From contig CM048844.1 in NCBI GenBank assembly GCA_026545765.1, forward strand, positions 66,277,035 through 66,341,034: 64,000 bases of DNA, given 5' to 3'. The notes under the pieces are model-generated. The model made no database searches. It was not told where the DNA came from and worked only from the letters and a program-made list of their open reading frames with translations. Source of the stretch: Plantago major. Lineage: Eukaryota; Streptophyta; Magnoliopsida; Lamiales; Plantaginaceae. This document shows positions 33,937-44,735 of this stretch, piece by piece. Position numbers and translations under genes: made by a program. Position 1 is the stretch's first letter. Each line of letters starts with the position of its first letter.

Positions 33937-35574
33937 TGTTGGTCCAGATAACGGCAAAGTAAAAGACTAGAGGGGGGGGGGGTGAATAGTCTCTTAAAAC
34001 TTTTGTCGATAAAAACTATTTCTCAGATATCTGAGTAGATATCTGATACTTAGATTCAGAGCGCGGAAGACTTAAGATAGATAAGTGCAGAAACAGTTAA
34101 AGTGTGTGTGTGTGTGTTGCTGAAATGTAAGTACAGAAAATTAAATAACACAGCAAGAATAGTGGTATCTGGAGGTGGCGTAATCCTCCAACTAATCCAC
34201 TTCGGTCTTTCAAAGACCTAGAATTCACTAGAATAGATAATTGAGGTCACCTTACAAAAATCCTATACTAAGAATCCTTAAACAGATGGTTCCCAACCAA
34301 ATGTTCCCCCTGAGTTGTTCCCCGGCTTTCACAGCCAAGTACTTCCTATACTCAGAAACCTTTTTGAGCTATTCCCTAGCTTCCCAAGCTAAGTACTTCA
34401 TGTGCTCAATAACCTTGGAGTTATTCCTTAGTTTCTCAAACTAAGTATTTCCTGTACTCCACGCCAGTGATGGTGTTGGTTTTGGTTTGAGTTGTCAGAT
34501 GAGCTTCTTTAATAACTTTTCAGTTAATCAGATAGCTCTATGAATCAAGTATACTTAATACACTTTGCAATGTATGGTATCTTGTTCTTTTTACTGACCC
34601 AAGTCTTAGATAAGTGTTCAAGAGAATGAATCTCAGATACTTGATCTTTTTATTCAACTCTTTCACAGATAGCTGTGCTTGTTTAGGATCAGGACACTTA
34701 GAACTTTAGTGTTACTCAAGATCAAGAGCTTTGGTCGCAACAGAAAGCTTTGAGGATAAGTAATTTTCTTGAGATATGTGTTCAGTGTAAGTTCTTCAGA
34801 TTGTGTCTTCTCAAGCTGTCTAAGTGTTGATATTTATAGATGAATTTGAGTGCCGTTTGAATAGTATCCGTTAAGCTTAAATCAAATTCAAACTATTGAT
34901 ATCTGTGTATAGTACTGTAGCAGTTTTGTCTTCTTCTTTACCGTTACCGCTTTTTGTTCGACATCTCATCGTGCATTTAATGCATTGTACTATACTTTTG
35001 TCCTGTAGTGCCAACGGAACTATGCTTTGTATCAGAGACAACCTTGATCAGATTTCTCTGAATCTTTGCACGTTCTTATCTTTATCTTCAGATACCACTT
35101 TTATTGAAACAACTTTGTTTGCAATATATATATTTCTTTTTCAGAAATGTGGTTAAAGCTCAAGGTATCTGAGAATAGATATCTGTGGACACTTTCCTTG
35201 TTTTCAGATGGACCTTTTATTTCTCAGATATCTCTTGTGACACAGTTTGTTTAAAACTAATCGTGTCTTCAAGATATCTGGCTAAGGTATCTGGAAAACT
35301 GTTTCAGTAATCTTGTGCAGTTTCTTCAAGTCTTCAATGTCGTTGAACTTGTTCTGCTTGGATGTCTTCTTCTTGGTCTTCTCTTCATAAAATAAAATTT
35401 ACATTTTGAGATCTAACATCCTATACAAGATTAGCTAGACTATCATACTTAGTGGGTTTCCTCTTTTACAATGTTCAAGTGAACCAAGAGTACTAATCAC
35501 CTTTCTGAGACTAAGATAAGTCATCATGTTGCTGATCAAAATCTAAATCAAAATATCTAACAAATTTCCTAACA
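33937..35574 (-). repeat. 5' LTR of element A
   Basis: TGTTGG...CCTAACA on the plus strand. It carries TATAAATA on the minus strand at 34,831-34,838, the probable promoter core of the genomic RNA, and a G11 run at 33,972-33,982 about 35 bases from the transcriptional end of the LTR. It keeps the terminal AATTTCCTAACA absent from the 3' LTR. Confidence 0.93.
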
Positions 35575-36907
35575 CCATGGGAGCTCTCGTACCTATCTAG
35601 GAACTTGAAGCCTCTATGAGCATTGAAATAGTAGAACGGGATCCCGGGACTAGAAGCAAGAGTGAAGGCCGCCAGCATCTTGTCATAACTAAATTCTTCA
35701 CCCTTCAGATCCAAGATAACACCCATGCTCATAATGGTACTCAGGGCGTTCGGTAGAAGTTGTGTCGGGCAAAGCTGTGTATGACGGAAAAAGTCCGCTA
35801 TTGGTTCAATCATGGGAAGCCGCCATCCGCACTTAAAAGCCCGTACATGGAAAGTCATGTACCCTCGAGGAGGATTGTATAAAGTATCATTGGGTCCCGA
35901 GATCTTTATCTCATAGTCATCCGGGATCTCATAGATCGCTCTGACTTTGGCGATATCCCGGGGCTTCAACGTAGAGGTGCAGAGGGGGATTGACCCGTCG
36001 TCATTCTGTTCAGCCTCTGGCCTTAGTTCTCCGATGGGTCTGGACCTAAGGGACTTAATCTCCTTGGCCGACATCTTCCTCCTTCAGCTACCACCATCAG
36101 GGCCCGGCATAGGTTATCATTTGAGGCTCTTCCTCCTGATCGGCCCCCTCTTCCTCGTCGGCCTCTTCCTCTTCAGAATCCATGATGTTGACATGGTCAT
36201 CTTCATTGTCACCGGCCTCGCTAGCGCTAGCCTGGTCGCCGGACCTACATCTCTCATCGGACTCCTCTTCTTCATCATCAGATCCCGACTCCGAAGAGCT
36301 CTCATCAGATGAACTCCCATCAGATCCGGAAGAAGAAGAAGACGAGTCCCCTCCAGCTGGGTCATTTTCAACAGGATCCGCCTCCGATTTGACTTCTAGG
36401 TCCAACTCCGGCTCATTTCTTGTTTTTCTCACCAAGGGATGTGAGTCAAAGGACATCGGCAACTCAATCCCTTCCCAGGCCAGGACCTCTTTTATCATCG
36501 GAACACGCTTTGATGGAATGGCCGCGGATGAACTTCCAGCTTCAAAACTGGAGAAGTATCCCATATCGGAGTCCGGCGTAGCTCTAAAATTGTACCCGAG
36601 ACTCGCGAACGTGAAAGGAGAAAATGGATTCCTAGGATGAGTAGGCTCCGGAGGAATAACGGCCGTCGGACGGGGCTCAGGGCTCGGGATCCACCCTTTC
36701 AATCCTCACCCCAAAAGATTCCACCAAGTTGTCTGGGGTCGGGCGCTTCGGATGGATTCTCACCAATTCAACCTCCGATGGCGATGGCGGCCCCTCTTCC
36801 ACGTCAGATCCTTGATCAGAGTCCAAATTAATTATGGGGGGCAGCTGAACGACTTCCTCACCCTCATTAACGGAGACATCGCCCATATCACTAGCTTGGT
36901 TCGACAT
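35575..36907 (-). pseudogene. T antisense gene, 5' half (Transposase_28-like)
   Basis: Three frames cover the start of the gene: 36,907-36,677 (MSNQASDMGDVSV, acidic), 36,702-36,097 (Ser/Asp/Glu-rich, with SSSSSGSDGSSSDESSSESG) and 36,074 to the A insertion. The third holds the recognisable domain: ISGPNDTLYNPPRGYMTFH, FKCGWRLPMIEPIADFF, CPTQLLPNALSTIMSMGVI and IPFYYFNAHRGFKFLDRY. This is the pattern of the 'putative gypsy type transposon' family (Transposase_28, PF04195-type), by eye. The frame runs up to the CCATG duplication and continues in 9,407-11,285. Whether the first two frames are separate products or a frameshifted N-terminus is open. Confidence 0.78.
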
Positions 36908-37225
36908 AGCAGGAATAAGGAAAAAAGGGACCGAGATGGGGAATCTACAGAAATCAGAAGAAACGAATTAAGTAACCTAAGCCCTAACCTCGGTCCTCTA
37001 CCCTATTTTCTACAAAACCTAAGGACTGACAACATACAGAAGGGCCAAAGCGATGAAACATAAAGAAAACACTGACTTTTTGGAAAGACTGAAGACGACG
37101 GATCTCCGGCTACACAAAGATCTTTACGGGCACAGGAACTCTCTCACTACTGGACGACGGTCTCTTTATCTCTCTAGGTAAATGCTCGCGGTAGTAAAAG
37201 TGCTAAAATAACGGAGGATCGGACG

Positions 37226-37233
37226 TATTTATA
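37226..37233 (-). promoter_or_regulatory. TATA box for the T antisense gene
   Basis: TATAAATA on the minus strand about 320 bases upstream of the antisense start at 36,907, with no ATG-led long frame between. It suggests the antisense gene is transcribed from its own promoter. Confidence 0.55.
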
Positions 37234-37419
37234 GGAATTACAGGGCCAAACCAGGCCCATGGGCCAATGGTTCAAACATTGCATCGATCCACGAGTAACC
37301 GTCATCATGACGAACTCAGCCGGCCAAATTCGCCCAAAGGCGTAAAAATCGCGGCTCGATTCACATAATTGAACCGGATTGTCTTCGATCTATCATGACA
37401 GGTTCTTACACGATGTGCC

Positions 37420-38910
37420 GGGCTATTTAAAGAATGAAGAAGTCCCAACCTTGGTCTCCCTTACCAAGCTCGGCACTTGGGGGGACTAGTATACAACCAA
37501 CCATCGCACTTCTTAATCACGGAAGTTACAGACTGGAAGATCCGAAAAGTAGCTTTGCCGATCCATTTTTTGACGACGGCTTAATAAAAACGGAGATGTT
37601 ACAGATTGGAGGATCCCGAGTCGTCAGTGTCGGACATCTGGAAAAGAGCGACCCAAGAAAAGCTTTGATCTTGAAGAAAAATAACTTTTGTTGGGTCGTC
37701 TCTTACAAGATGACCAAAACTTGACCGACTAGCATAAAGTTGTCACGGACTTTTTTAAGAACGCTAAGCCCTTGACTCTAAGAAGCTGTGTGTTCAAAAA
37801 GAGAACGAAGGAAGCATGAAAATAAGAGGAAGCAGGATCTGAGCTGAGGGAGTATTTATAAGAAGAAGGGACCAATCAAATCTCGCCACGTAAGCCCAGT
37901 GACACCAAAAAAGTTGGGCCTGGGCCGACAGATGGGCCATCGAATTGGATCAAAGCCGCAGGCCCAGAAGCTGGGTAACGGGCAAGAACCTCATTCGAGA
38001 CAGACTAATTATGAAAATTTCACAACTATCTCTTACTAAGATACTTGGAAACTTGGGGGGGGGGGGGACTTATGACATGAACATATAAGTCCATCCAACG
38101 AATTGGCCTTTCTACAACGTTCCCGCTCTCTTAAGTTCTTATAGGATCGTCACCAGCTGAGTAGAGTCCGACTCCCAGGACCAGAAGCCCGGCAAAAGAG
38201 AGATCTACTCCCCAACATAACTTACCTATGAGCCTTGCTATTGGCGAGTCCGACCCCCACAAACTTGGCATATAAACCAGCAAGGAAAAGACCAGCACGA
38301 CTTGCCCTAAAAACGCCCGGCATAGAAGTCCTGACGGACTCAGCCGACTTAACGGGCCCATCTACATGGAAGTTGCACTTACAAGCGTGTGATAAACGCG
38401 CCACCTATCTCCGAGACCACGTGTCACACTATCGCCACACCGACAGAATAACGGGGTGTCAGATGGCTTGTCCCCCCGAGCTTCCCGTATAAATACCTCG
38501 CATTTACTCTTCATTCAGGTACGCAACTACTACTAGGAAATCTCCTCTCTAGGTTTCGGATGCGAGATAACTCGATTCACCCGTCACCCAAGTTGATTCT
38601 TATCCCGAACTGTCCAAGACAGCCCGGCCCAAAAGGGTCTAACCCCTTCTTTTGTTCTCAGGAAAAGTCCAAGTCAGATTGGCGGGCTCTTTCTAGAAAG
38701 ACGTTCCTAAACCCACATCTTAACGGACCTTCTTGAGACGGGTATATCACTTGTGACGGACCAAAAGACCAGAGCAATATAAAGAAAACCTAAGACATCT
38801 TGACTGGATCCGTACTCCGACGGACCCACATCTGGACGGGCCCTTGCCTTAATGAACTGACTTACCTCGCAACTTAAGCGGGACATTGATTTATCCGGAT
38901 TTACCCTACA
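37420..38910 (+). repeat. 3' LTR of element T
   Basis: Matches 1-1,501. The right end is CTACA at 38,910. The left boundary is not settled: the match begins at the window edge, so the LTR could start at the TG at 37,414, at 37,396, or as far left as about 36,938, where a purine-rich stretch (36,906-36,937) could be the PPT. Confidence 0.85.
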
Positions 38911-39143
38911 TCTAAAGTAATACAATAACCAAACTTAAGGCGCGCGGAGAGATTACAACTGAAACTCAATGTCACAATTTCCAGTATCAGAAAATTTTGA
39001 AAACTCCCAGCTTCACTATTGACCACGTGGGCACGTGTGTTCCCTTTCTGTTTATATCCTTTTACAATTAAGAGATCTTCTCTGCTCTCACAAATACATT
39101 CTTCCGCTTCATTTCCCGTCAGCCCTAACGATTTCTGAAAAGG
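38911..39143 (+). promoter_or_regulatory. Host-like promoter with two G-boxes and a TATA motif
   Basis: After the T element ends, CACGTG occurs twice within 14 bases (39,024-39,029 and 39,032-39,037; CCACGTGGGCACGTGTG), followed by TTTATAT near 39,050 and an ATG at 39,144. This is a normal layout for a plant promoter. G-boxes bind bZIP and bHLH factors. Confidence 0.5.
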
Positions 39144-39422
39144 ATGGCTGCTTCCAAGCCCACCTCCCGGTTGTCATCGCCATCAATGGGTGAAAAGTTG
39201 AAAAATCCTAACACAAAGTAGGAAAGAGATCAAGAAAGGAAGCAGGTCTTAGAGTAGGACTTGAAGCCATATACGGACCTTTTGGAGAAAGAGCTCGATC
39301 AGAGGGCGAAACGCCTTCTGCTGTTGAAGTTGAACAACAATAATAAGTTGAGAGGAATCCTCGTCACCATCTCCTAGCAAATCGAACGGGTTCATCGACG
39401 CCATTTATGTATCTCTCCCTGA
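39144..39422 (+). pseudogene. Decayed short coding frame of unknown identity
   Basis: One frame of 92 codons starts MAASKPTSRLSSPSMGEKLK and is broken by exactly three TAG codons (39,219, 39,255, 39,375) before a TGA at 39,420. Between the stops the composition is protein-like, with a charged helix (DLKPYTDLLEKELDQRAKRL). All three stops are one C-to-T change from CAG. I do not recognise the family. It may be a host gene fragment or a first exon. It sits behind a plausible promoter and next to the T insertion. Confidence 0.45.
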
Positions 39423-39756
39423 AATTTAAGCTATACCGTTATCCCAAATTGCTGTGAGAAAAGTCCCTGAATGTGACAGATTGTTTACAACAGAGTAAAA
39501 TTAGAGAGTTTATTCATCGTAGATTGACGGATCTGGAGACTTGGTTCACAACAGAGTAAAATTAGAGAGTGAGTAGATAAACCCCCGCCGCATCAGAATG
39601 CAGAATGTAGATGAGTCTGGGAGAGAGATCAACTTAAATGTAACATGATTTATAAACTCATAATTTAAAATTAAAAAATCATTCTAATTGGGGCACATGT
39701 AAGAATATTATGGTTATTGTATATTCAGTTAAACATACTCTCAATGTATATATAAA
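39423..39756. other. Gene-free stretch
   Basis: No coding frame seen. A 25-base direct repeat (CAACAGAGTAAAATTAGAGA core) occurs near 39,487 and 39,550. Confidence 0.5.
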
Positions 39757-41180
39757 GGAAAATTTTTATTTTACACAAAATTTTTTTGGGTCAATTTGAA
39801 TTTACAGTACAACCTTTTTTTTTCTTTGAGTCGACACTAAAATCTTTGTCAAAATTTTGATCCAACACAAAGGTTTAACGGCTGTTAAGTCTTCATTAGC
39901 CATATTTTCAAATTACACCAAAACCTTTGCAAAAATTTACACTCGCTACCGAAACCTTTGCAAGAACTCGTACTCACTATCGAAATCTTTTCCTATAATG
40001 AAAATGTTCATAATTATGGTTAAGTTTACATGATATTGTGAATGATTATTTTCGCGGTAACGAGGGTCTTTGTGGTAAGCATGTACAGGGGTTTGAGGTA
40101 ATGGGTGGGTCTTTTTCGTTCTATTTGGACATCTAAATTTTTTCTATTTGATACATACATGTAATTAAGTGTGTATAGTAACATACCTTGATCATATTTA
40201 TCATAAATGGACTAGTCAAAGGTGTAGCTAGCAAGTCCAAATTAAATTTCAGACACCTTTTCTGACATTTTGTTATTAAAAAGTAAAAAAGTGTTTTTGA
40301 CAAATAATAGAGTCTCTCTAAAATAAATTGGTGATTCAAAGTCCAAAGCATAGTACAATAACTAATCTAAACTACCATGTCACAAATAATGGTCTTACTT
40401 TTTGTGCTTCGTATATATCATCAAGAGTCACTGCCATAACATTTTCAAAACTACTACTACAACATAGAAAAGAACATTTCTCACAAATCTAATTATCAAG
40501 AACTTTTGCATATACAAAGTAAGTTATTGGAGAATCCAAATAACAATCAAACAATTATCGTTAATCTATCAGATTTGTTAACAATTGCACAAAATATATA
40601 TCAACCATGCAAATGGAGCGAGAACAACTAAAACAATATATAATTTAGATTAGCATAAATAGATGATCCATGATCAATGCATGCATCGAGTAAAAAAGAC
40701 CAGGTGATCTTACTTAAACTAGGCTAGCATCTTACTATACATGCTTAATTACATGCATGTACCAAACAAGAAAGAAAAAGTGGCATCTACAAATAGAGAA
40801 AAAAAAAACTCATCCTTGACCTCAAACCCCCTTTAAACCAAAACTGCAATTAAATACTCCACAAATTAAGACCATCTTTACCGCAAACATAACCATTTGC
40901 AATATCATACAAACTTAACCATAATTATTAACTTTTTCTATATAGTAAAAGGTTCCAGTAGCGAGTGCAAGTTCTTGCAGAGGTTTCGGTAGCGAGTGCA
41001 AATTTTTGCAAAGGTTTTGGTGTAATTTGAAAATATGGCTAACGGAGACTTAACAGCCGTTAAACCTTTGTGTTGGGTCAAAATTTCGACAAAGGTTTTA
41101 GTGTCGACTCAAAGAAAAAAAAGGTTGTTGTGTAAATTCAAATCGGCCCAAAAGGTTTTAGTGTAAAATAAAATTTTCTC
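39757..41180. mobile_element. Inverted-repeat DNA element, MULE-like, non-autonomous
   Basis: The left arm 39,757-40,185 and the right arm 40,730-41,180 are inverted copies of about 430-450 bases, diverged but alignable throughout. Examples are ...GGTTTAACGGCTGTTAAG... and ...GTAATTAAG.GTGTATAGTAA.... Flanking 9-mers are ATATATAAA (39,748-39,756) and ACATATAAA (41,181-41,189), 8 of 9 identical. Long terminal inverted repeats and 9-bp duplications are typical of Mutator-like elements. The 545-bp core codes for nothing I recognise. The AT-rich flanks make the duplication only moderately convincing. Confidence 0.65.
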
Positions 41181-41189
41181 ACATATAAA

Positions 41190-41995
41190 CAACGATACTT
41201 CTCACATATATTATGCGGTTTGATAGGTTACATAAATGAGTAAGCTTGCTAGAAGACCACCTACAATAAACCTTTTAAAAAAGACCAACAAACATCAGAA
41301 TTATTACTAAGAACATGGATGTTTTCATAAACAAAAAATATATTCGTAACATATGTCGATGTCTTTTTAAATTAAATATGGATAGTTTCCCACAATACTT
41401 TGAACACTAAAATATTACGAATTTAACATGCGTAGTGTGTTACCAAAGTACTAGTAATCACTATTTCTAGTTGTATTCAATCATGACCGTCCATACGATT
41501 GGTAAAATTGTACAATCGTACTTTTTGCAAATTTGTAGCATTTACTATGATGAGACATACATAGCCTTTCAATTAAATAATTTCTTTTCTCGAGGAATTC
41601 AGTAAAATTAAATAACACAAAATGATGATTTTTGAGAAAATAACTTTAAAAATAATCTATATCATCGAGGAATAATACTTGACAAAATAAAACACTTAAT
41701 CACCAATCAAATTTTAGAATCCATGCAATTAAGAACCCTAATCCACAAATTGATTTCTTTTCAAGAATACTTGGCCTCAATCTCGACCGATTGATCGAGT
41801 TTGACCCATTTCTTCGTCTTCTTCCAAATTTTCATGAACAGTAATTCAATTCGTAATGTATTTCCCTTCTTTATGATCTTCACGGTATAAATCTGTTCAA
41901 AGCACTTTTGGGGCTTTTGATTAGGATAAATAATTTTTTAAATAGATGAATTATATTATGTACTCCTACAATGAGTCTGAATTTATTTGATGCAG
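41190..41995. other. AT-rich stretch without genes
   Basis: No coding frame, repeat or RNA gene seen. Confidence 0.6.
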
Positions 41996-42011
41996 TATAA
42001 AGAGAACACGA

Positions 42012-42794
42012 CTTGTCACCTCAACCTCCAGACCCGTGTTATCCACGCCTGGCTTGTCACCTCCATCTGCCCCACAGGGAATCCCCATTACGTGCGCTAT
42101 GATTCAGCTCGGCTCCTAGCCGCTCTTGTGCAATACCCATTAATCTGGACCAGCTGATTATCGCTCAGTTCGAGCATTACCATGGGAACTTGAGGACACG
42201 GTTTGCAGGAGAGCCGGAGTTGTAGTCGATGCGACACGCCAACCTCGTTCAATTTTGAAGGTTGGGTCTGTCAAGACTATAACTAACAAGTTCAAGATTG
42301 AGTATGATGACATCAGATATGAGGTGGAGCGTGAAGAGAGGCGCTGGGCAAAGATGACAGGAAGAAGAGTCCCGGAGACTCAAGAGGAGATGTATGAAGC
42401 TCAACCCGATGCAGAGGAAGAGCCACAGCAGGCCATCTCTCCGCAGCATGGATATCAGGGAGCCTTCGACTTCCAGCAGTTCACTGACTACTTCCAGCCA
42501 CACTATGCTAGGCTGGACATAGATTATGGACGCATTTCGGGAGTACAGGAGCAAATAATTCAGTCACAGACTGACATTTTGAGGGCACAATTTGATTTGA
42601 GGGCTGACTTTACAGCTGCTAGGGATGAGATGAGGGGGTACATGGCTGAGCATGCGAGCTTTCGTCAGCAGTGGAGCTCACAGAGAGAGGAGTGGAACAC
42701 TCAGTACAGGCAGATGCAGGATTGGGCGTCGCAGGGATGGGAATATCCTCACCCACATGCTGGACCATCTGGGTCCGATGCCCTGCAGCAGTGA
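42012..42794 (+). pseudogene. H ATHILA-type ORF remnant
   Basis: Readable in two frames: HLNLQTRVIHAWLVTSICP then YVRYDSARLLAALVQYPLIW up to a TGA near 42,156, and after frame changes the open segment to 42,794 with VKTITNKFKIEYDDIRYEVE, EREERRWAKMTGRR and a Gln-rich coiled tail. This combination is the C-terminal part of the 'ATHILA ORF-1' type protein found in plant Athila elements (PF03078-type; assigned by eye). Function unknown. The stretch before 42,255 has several stops. Confidence 0.65.
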
Positions 42795-43599
42795 CGCTGC
42801 ATTGAGCACCATGGGGTACATTTTTCACTTTTTCTTCTTTCTAGTCTATTCGCTGGAGGACCAGCTCTATTCTAGGTTTGGGGAGGGAGAGTTTAAATGT
42901 ACCGTATTTGATCTTCTGGCCTGTACTATTTTATGTGATTGTTGTACAATTGTTGAACTTTGTTTTTCTTTATTTGGTGGACTGTGTGGCCGGTGTGCCT
43001 TTAGTTCTAACTTATGTAATCTTTATCGCTTTCTTAGTGGTGGTCGGTGAGCCACATAGGTTGCATGTATTACTTGTGGCCGATGTGCCTTACTTGGCTT
43101 TCTTTTTAATTTTTAGCGTCCTTTTGGCCTACCTTTTTTGGCCTATTTTTTAAAAAAATTTGTGAGTCTTAAGTCGAACTTCCAAGTAGAACGTCCTTTG
43201 TTCGTGACACAATTTTTTGATGCTTATATTTTGAGTATATACTGATTAGTAGTGGTTGTTGAGTCTAAATTTTTCAAGTTCGTTTCCCTTGTAAATAAGA
43301 AGTCTGTTTAGCTTTGTGGTCCAAAAACCTGTGAGGAGCCTTATTTGAGCCGATGAAAAAATATTATACCTGTAAGAATTATTTTGTATGACTCCTGGGA
43401 TGTGCAATTTCTTTTTAAAATTTGATTGCGCCATTTCATACTTATGCATGCTCTGATTAGATGGGAATGACAAACGACATGCTTTGTACTTTAGATACCC
43501 TTCCAAACCCGTTCTAAAGAACAGGTTTGGGGAGGGGATTTCCATTTTTATGACTGATTGAGATGTGTACTTCTGACTTATATTCCCAACAAATTATTT

Positions 43600-43905
43600 T
43601 AAATAAGGCCCGAGGTGGTTCCATGGTCATAATTGATCACCGTAGGTCGTGTTGGGCGTGTTCAAATACTACCATATACTGGTGTGGCCTTTTATTAGCC
43701 ATATGACCGTGAAGGTTGATGACACGTAGCTAAAATTGACACGCACAAAAGTGCAGACCTTCGGTAAAATGGACACCGGCAAAATTGAATCCAAAAGATC
43801 CCAATGAGGACAAGTAAGCACACGAGTTACTCAAACCCCAAGTTGTGAGTCGTGTGAAATTCCTTGTCTACATGAGCGAAAGCTTTGGACGGGAGCCACA
43901 TGCGG
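43600..43905 (+). repeat. Block shared with copia element C
   Basis: Counterpart of 20,590-20,860. The perfect 17-mer GACACGCACAAAAGTGC is at 43,738-43,754. Confidence 0.75.
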
Positions 43906-44445
43906 AATAAGTCCTTGCTGATAACAAGGGTCACTTATCAGTGATTCTATCCGCAGATTCACAACAATTTCGAGTAACTCTAAAAAATAAGTGTGCAAGG
44001 TTTTGAGAAATTTGAAAGCAAAAAGGGAATAGTAGTCGGAGTAGCATGTCTCTATTTCTAGTCTTTTAAACTAAAGTCCCTTTGGACTCATTGAAAAGAA
44101 AGCATTTGCATAAGAGATTGTTGGCAACTTGTGGTGAAAACCGCCTTCCCAGCTTTACTTTTGAGTGTTAACCATGCTGGACTTGTCCAGAAGAGTGAGA
44201 CTTGCTTAAAAATTCCTTGTGAGGGACCGCCGAGTCAGACTTAAGTTTTATTTACTTTGAAAACGAACTAGTTATATCTTTGCTTGGTTTTCCACCAACT
44301 TTGGTAACAACTCAAACCCTTTACATCTTTGGAGTTTGTTTCTTACAAATGTAGATTTAGTAACTTGGATGTTTGACTTGTTCCTTGTTTTAATTTGTTT
44401 AGAGTCTAGTTTCTTTTTTAGGTTTGTTGTTTGCTCGAGGGCGAG

Positions 44446-44468
44446 CAAAGGTTCGGTTTGGGGAGTTT
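44446..44468 (+). other. Polypurine tract of H
   Basis: AAAGGTTCGGTTTGGGGAG directly before the LTR start TGATGAGG at 44,469. Confidence 0.75.
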
Positions 44469-44735
44469 TGATGAGGCATTTTTAGAATACCTCATCAGGT
44501 TCTTTTTACCTTGTTTTTACTAACTTTTAGTTTAGTTTTTCCTTTATTTGTATATATTTTGTATTTTATTTGTGTTTCCACCTTGATTCCAGGTTTTAGG
44601 TACTTTTCATGAAGAAAAGGAGTCAAAACGATGCATTTTAATGCACTTTGTCGGAGATCACAAGCTCCAAGACTCCAAATAGGTGCCACGAAGGTTCCCG
44701 GAATGCCAAACGGGTTACCTCTTCATGATGAAGAT
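44469..44735 (+). repeat. 3' LTR of H, truncated
   Basis: Starts TGATGAGG with an inverted CCTCATCA 26 bases on. The G LTR at 49,839 starts in the same way but is a different family. The right edge against B is uncertain within 44,640-44,735. Confidence 0.65.

Larger units (their letters stand above)
11286..35574 (-). mobile_element. Element A: large SIRE/Maximus-like Ty1/copia retrotransposon nested in T
   Basis: The boundaries are a TGTTGG...CTAACA LTR pair with a 5-bp duplication (CCATG). The element is on the minus strand: 5' LTR on the right (33,937-35,574), iMet PBS, gag, protease, a truncated integrase, RT-RNase H, then a very large accessory gene, PPT and 3' LTR on the left. It contains the 8.9-kb element C; without it, A is 15.4 kb, long for a copia. 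The LTRs differ by about 3% over the 410 bases I compared. The Sirevirus assignment is inferred from the iMet PBS, overall size and the extra gene downstream of pol. Related copies are B, D, E and F in this window. Confidence 0.93.
1..38910 (+). mobile_element. Element T: degenerate Ty3/gypsy retrotransposon, Tat lineage, split by nested copia A
   Basis: The first base of the window matches base 37,420, and the two copies run to 1,501 and 38,910, so these are the two LTRs of one element. Between them, in order, lie a PBS, gag, protease, RT, RNase H, a second archaeal-type RNase H, integrase, a tandem-repeat array and an antisense gene. Two RNase H domains plus extra coding capacity between pol and the 3' LTR are known marks of the Tat lineage (Tat/Retand/Ogre). 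Without the 24.3-kb nested insertion the element is at least 14.6 kb. The LTRs differ by about 2-5% in the parts I compared, and every domain has stops or frameshifts, so it is old and not autonomous. The left end lies outside the window. Sequence after the right end starts TCTAA, the candidate target-site duplication to look for on the left. Confidence 0.93.
42000..44735 (+). mobile_element. Element H: 3' end of an Athila-like gypsy retrotransposon
   Basis: It consists of an ATHILA-type coding remnant, a long 3' non-coding region with three PPT-like GGTTTGGGGAG words (42,876, 43,522, 44,456), and the start of a 3' LTR (TGATGAGG at 44,469). RT and integrase are absent. The LTR is cut after about 230-270 bases by copia element B. 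Athila-lineage assignment is inferred from the coding remnant and the PPT style. Confidence 0.75.

Noticed and set aside
36182..36640. Plus-strand Ser/Asp-rich frame in the 3' part of T
   Set aside because: It is the reverse of the Ser/Glu-rich segment of the antisense gene.
40133..40351. Small minus-strand frame inside the inverted-repeat element
   Set aside because: No recognisable motif; it overlaps the end of one arm and has AT-rich composition expected by chance.
42652..43153. Hydrophobic frames after the H ORF that could look like membrane proteins
   Set aside because: They lie in T-rich 3' non-coding sequence of H, begin inside the other frame and have no conserved motif.
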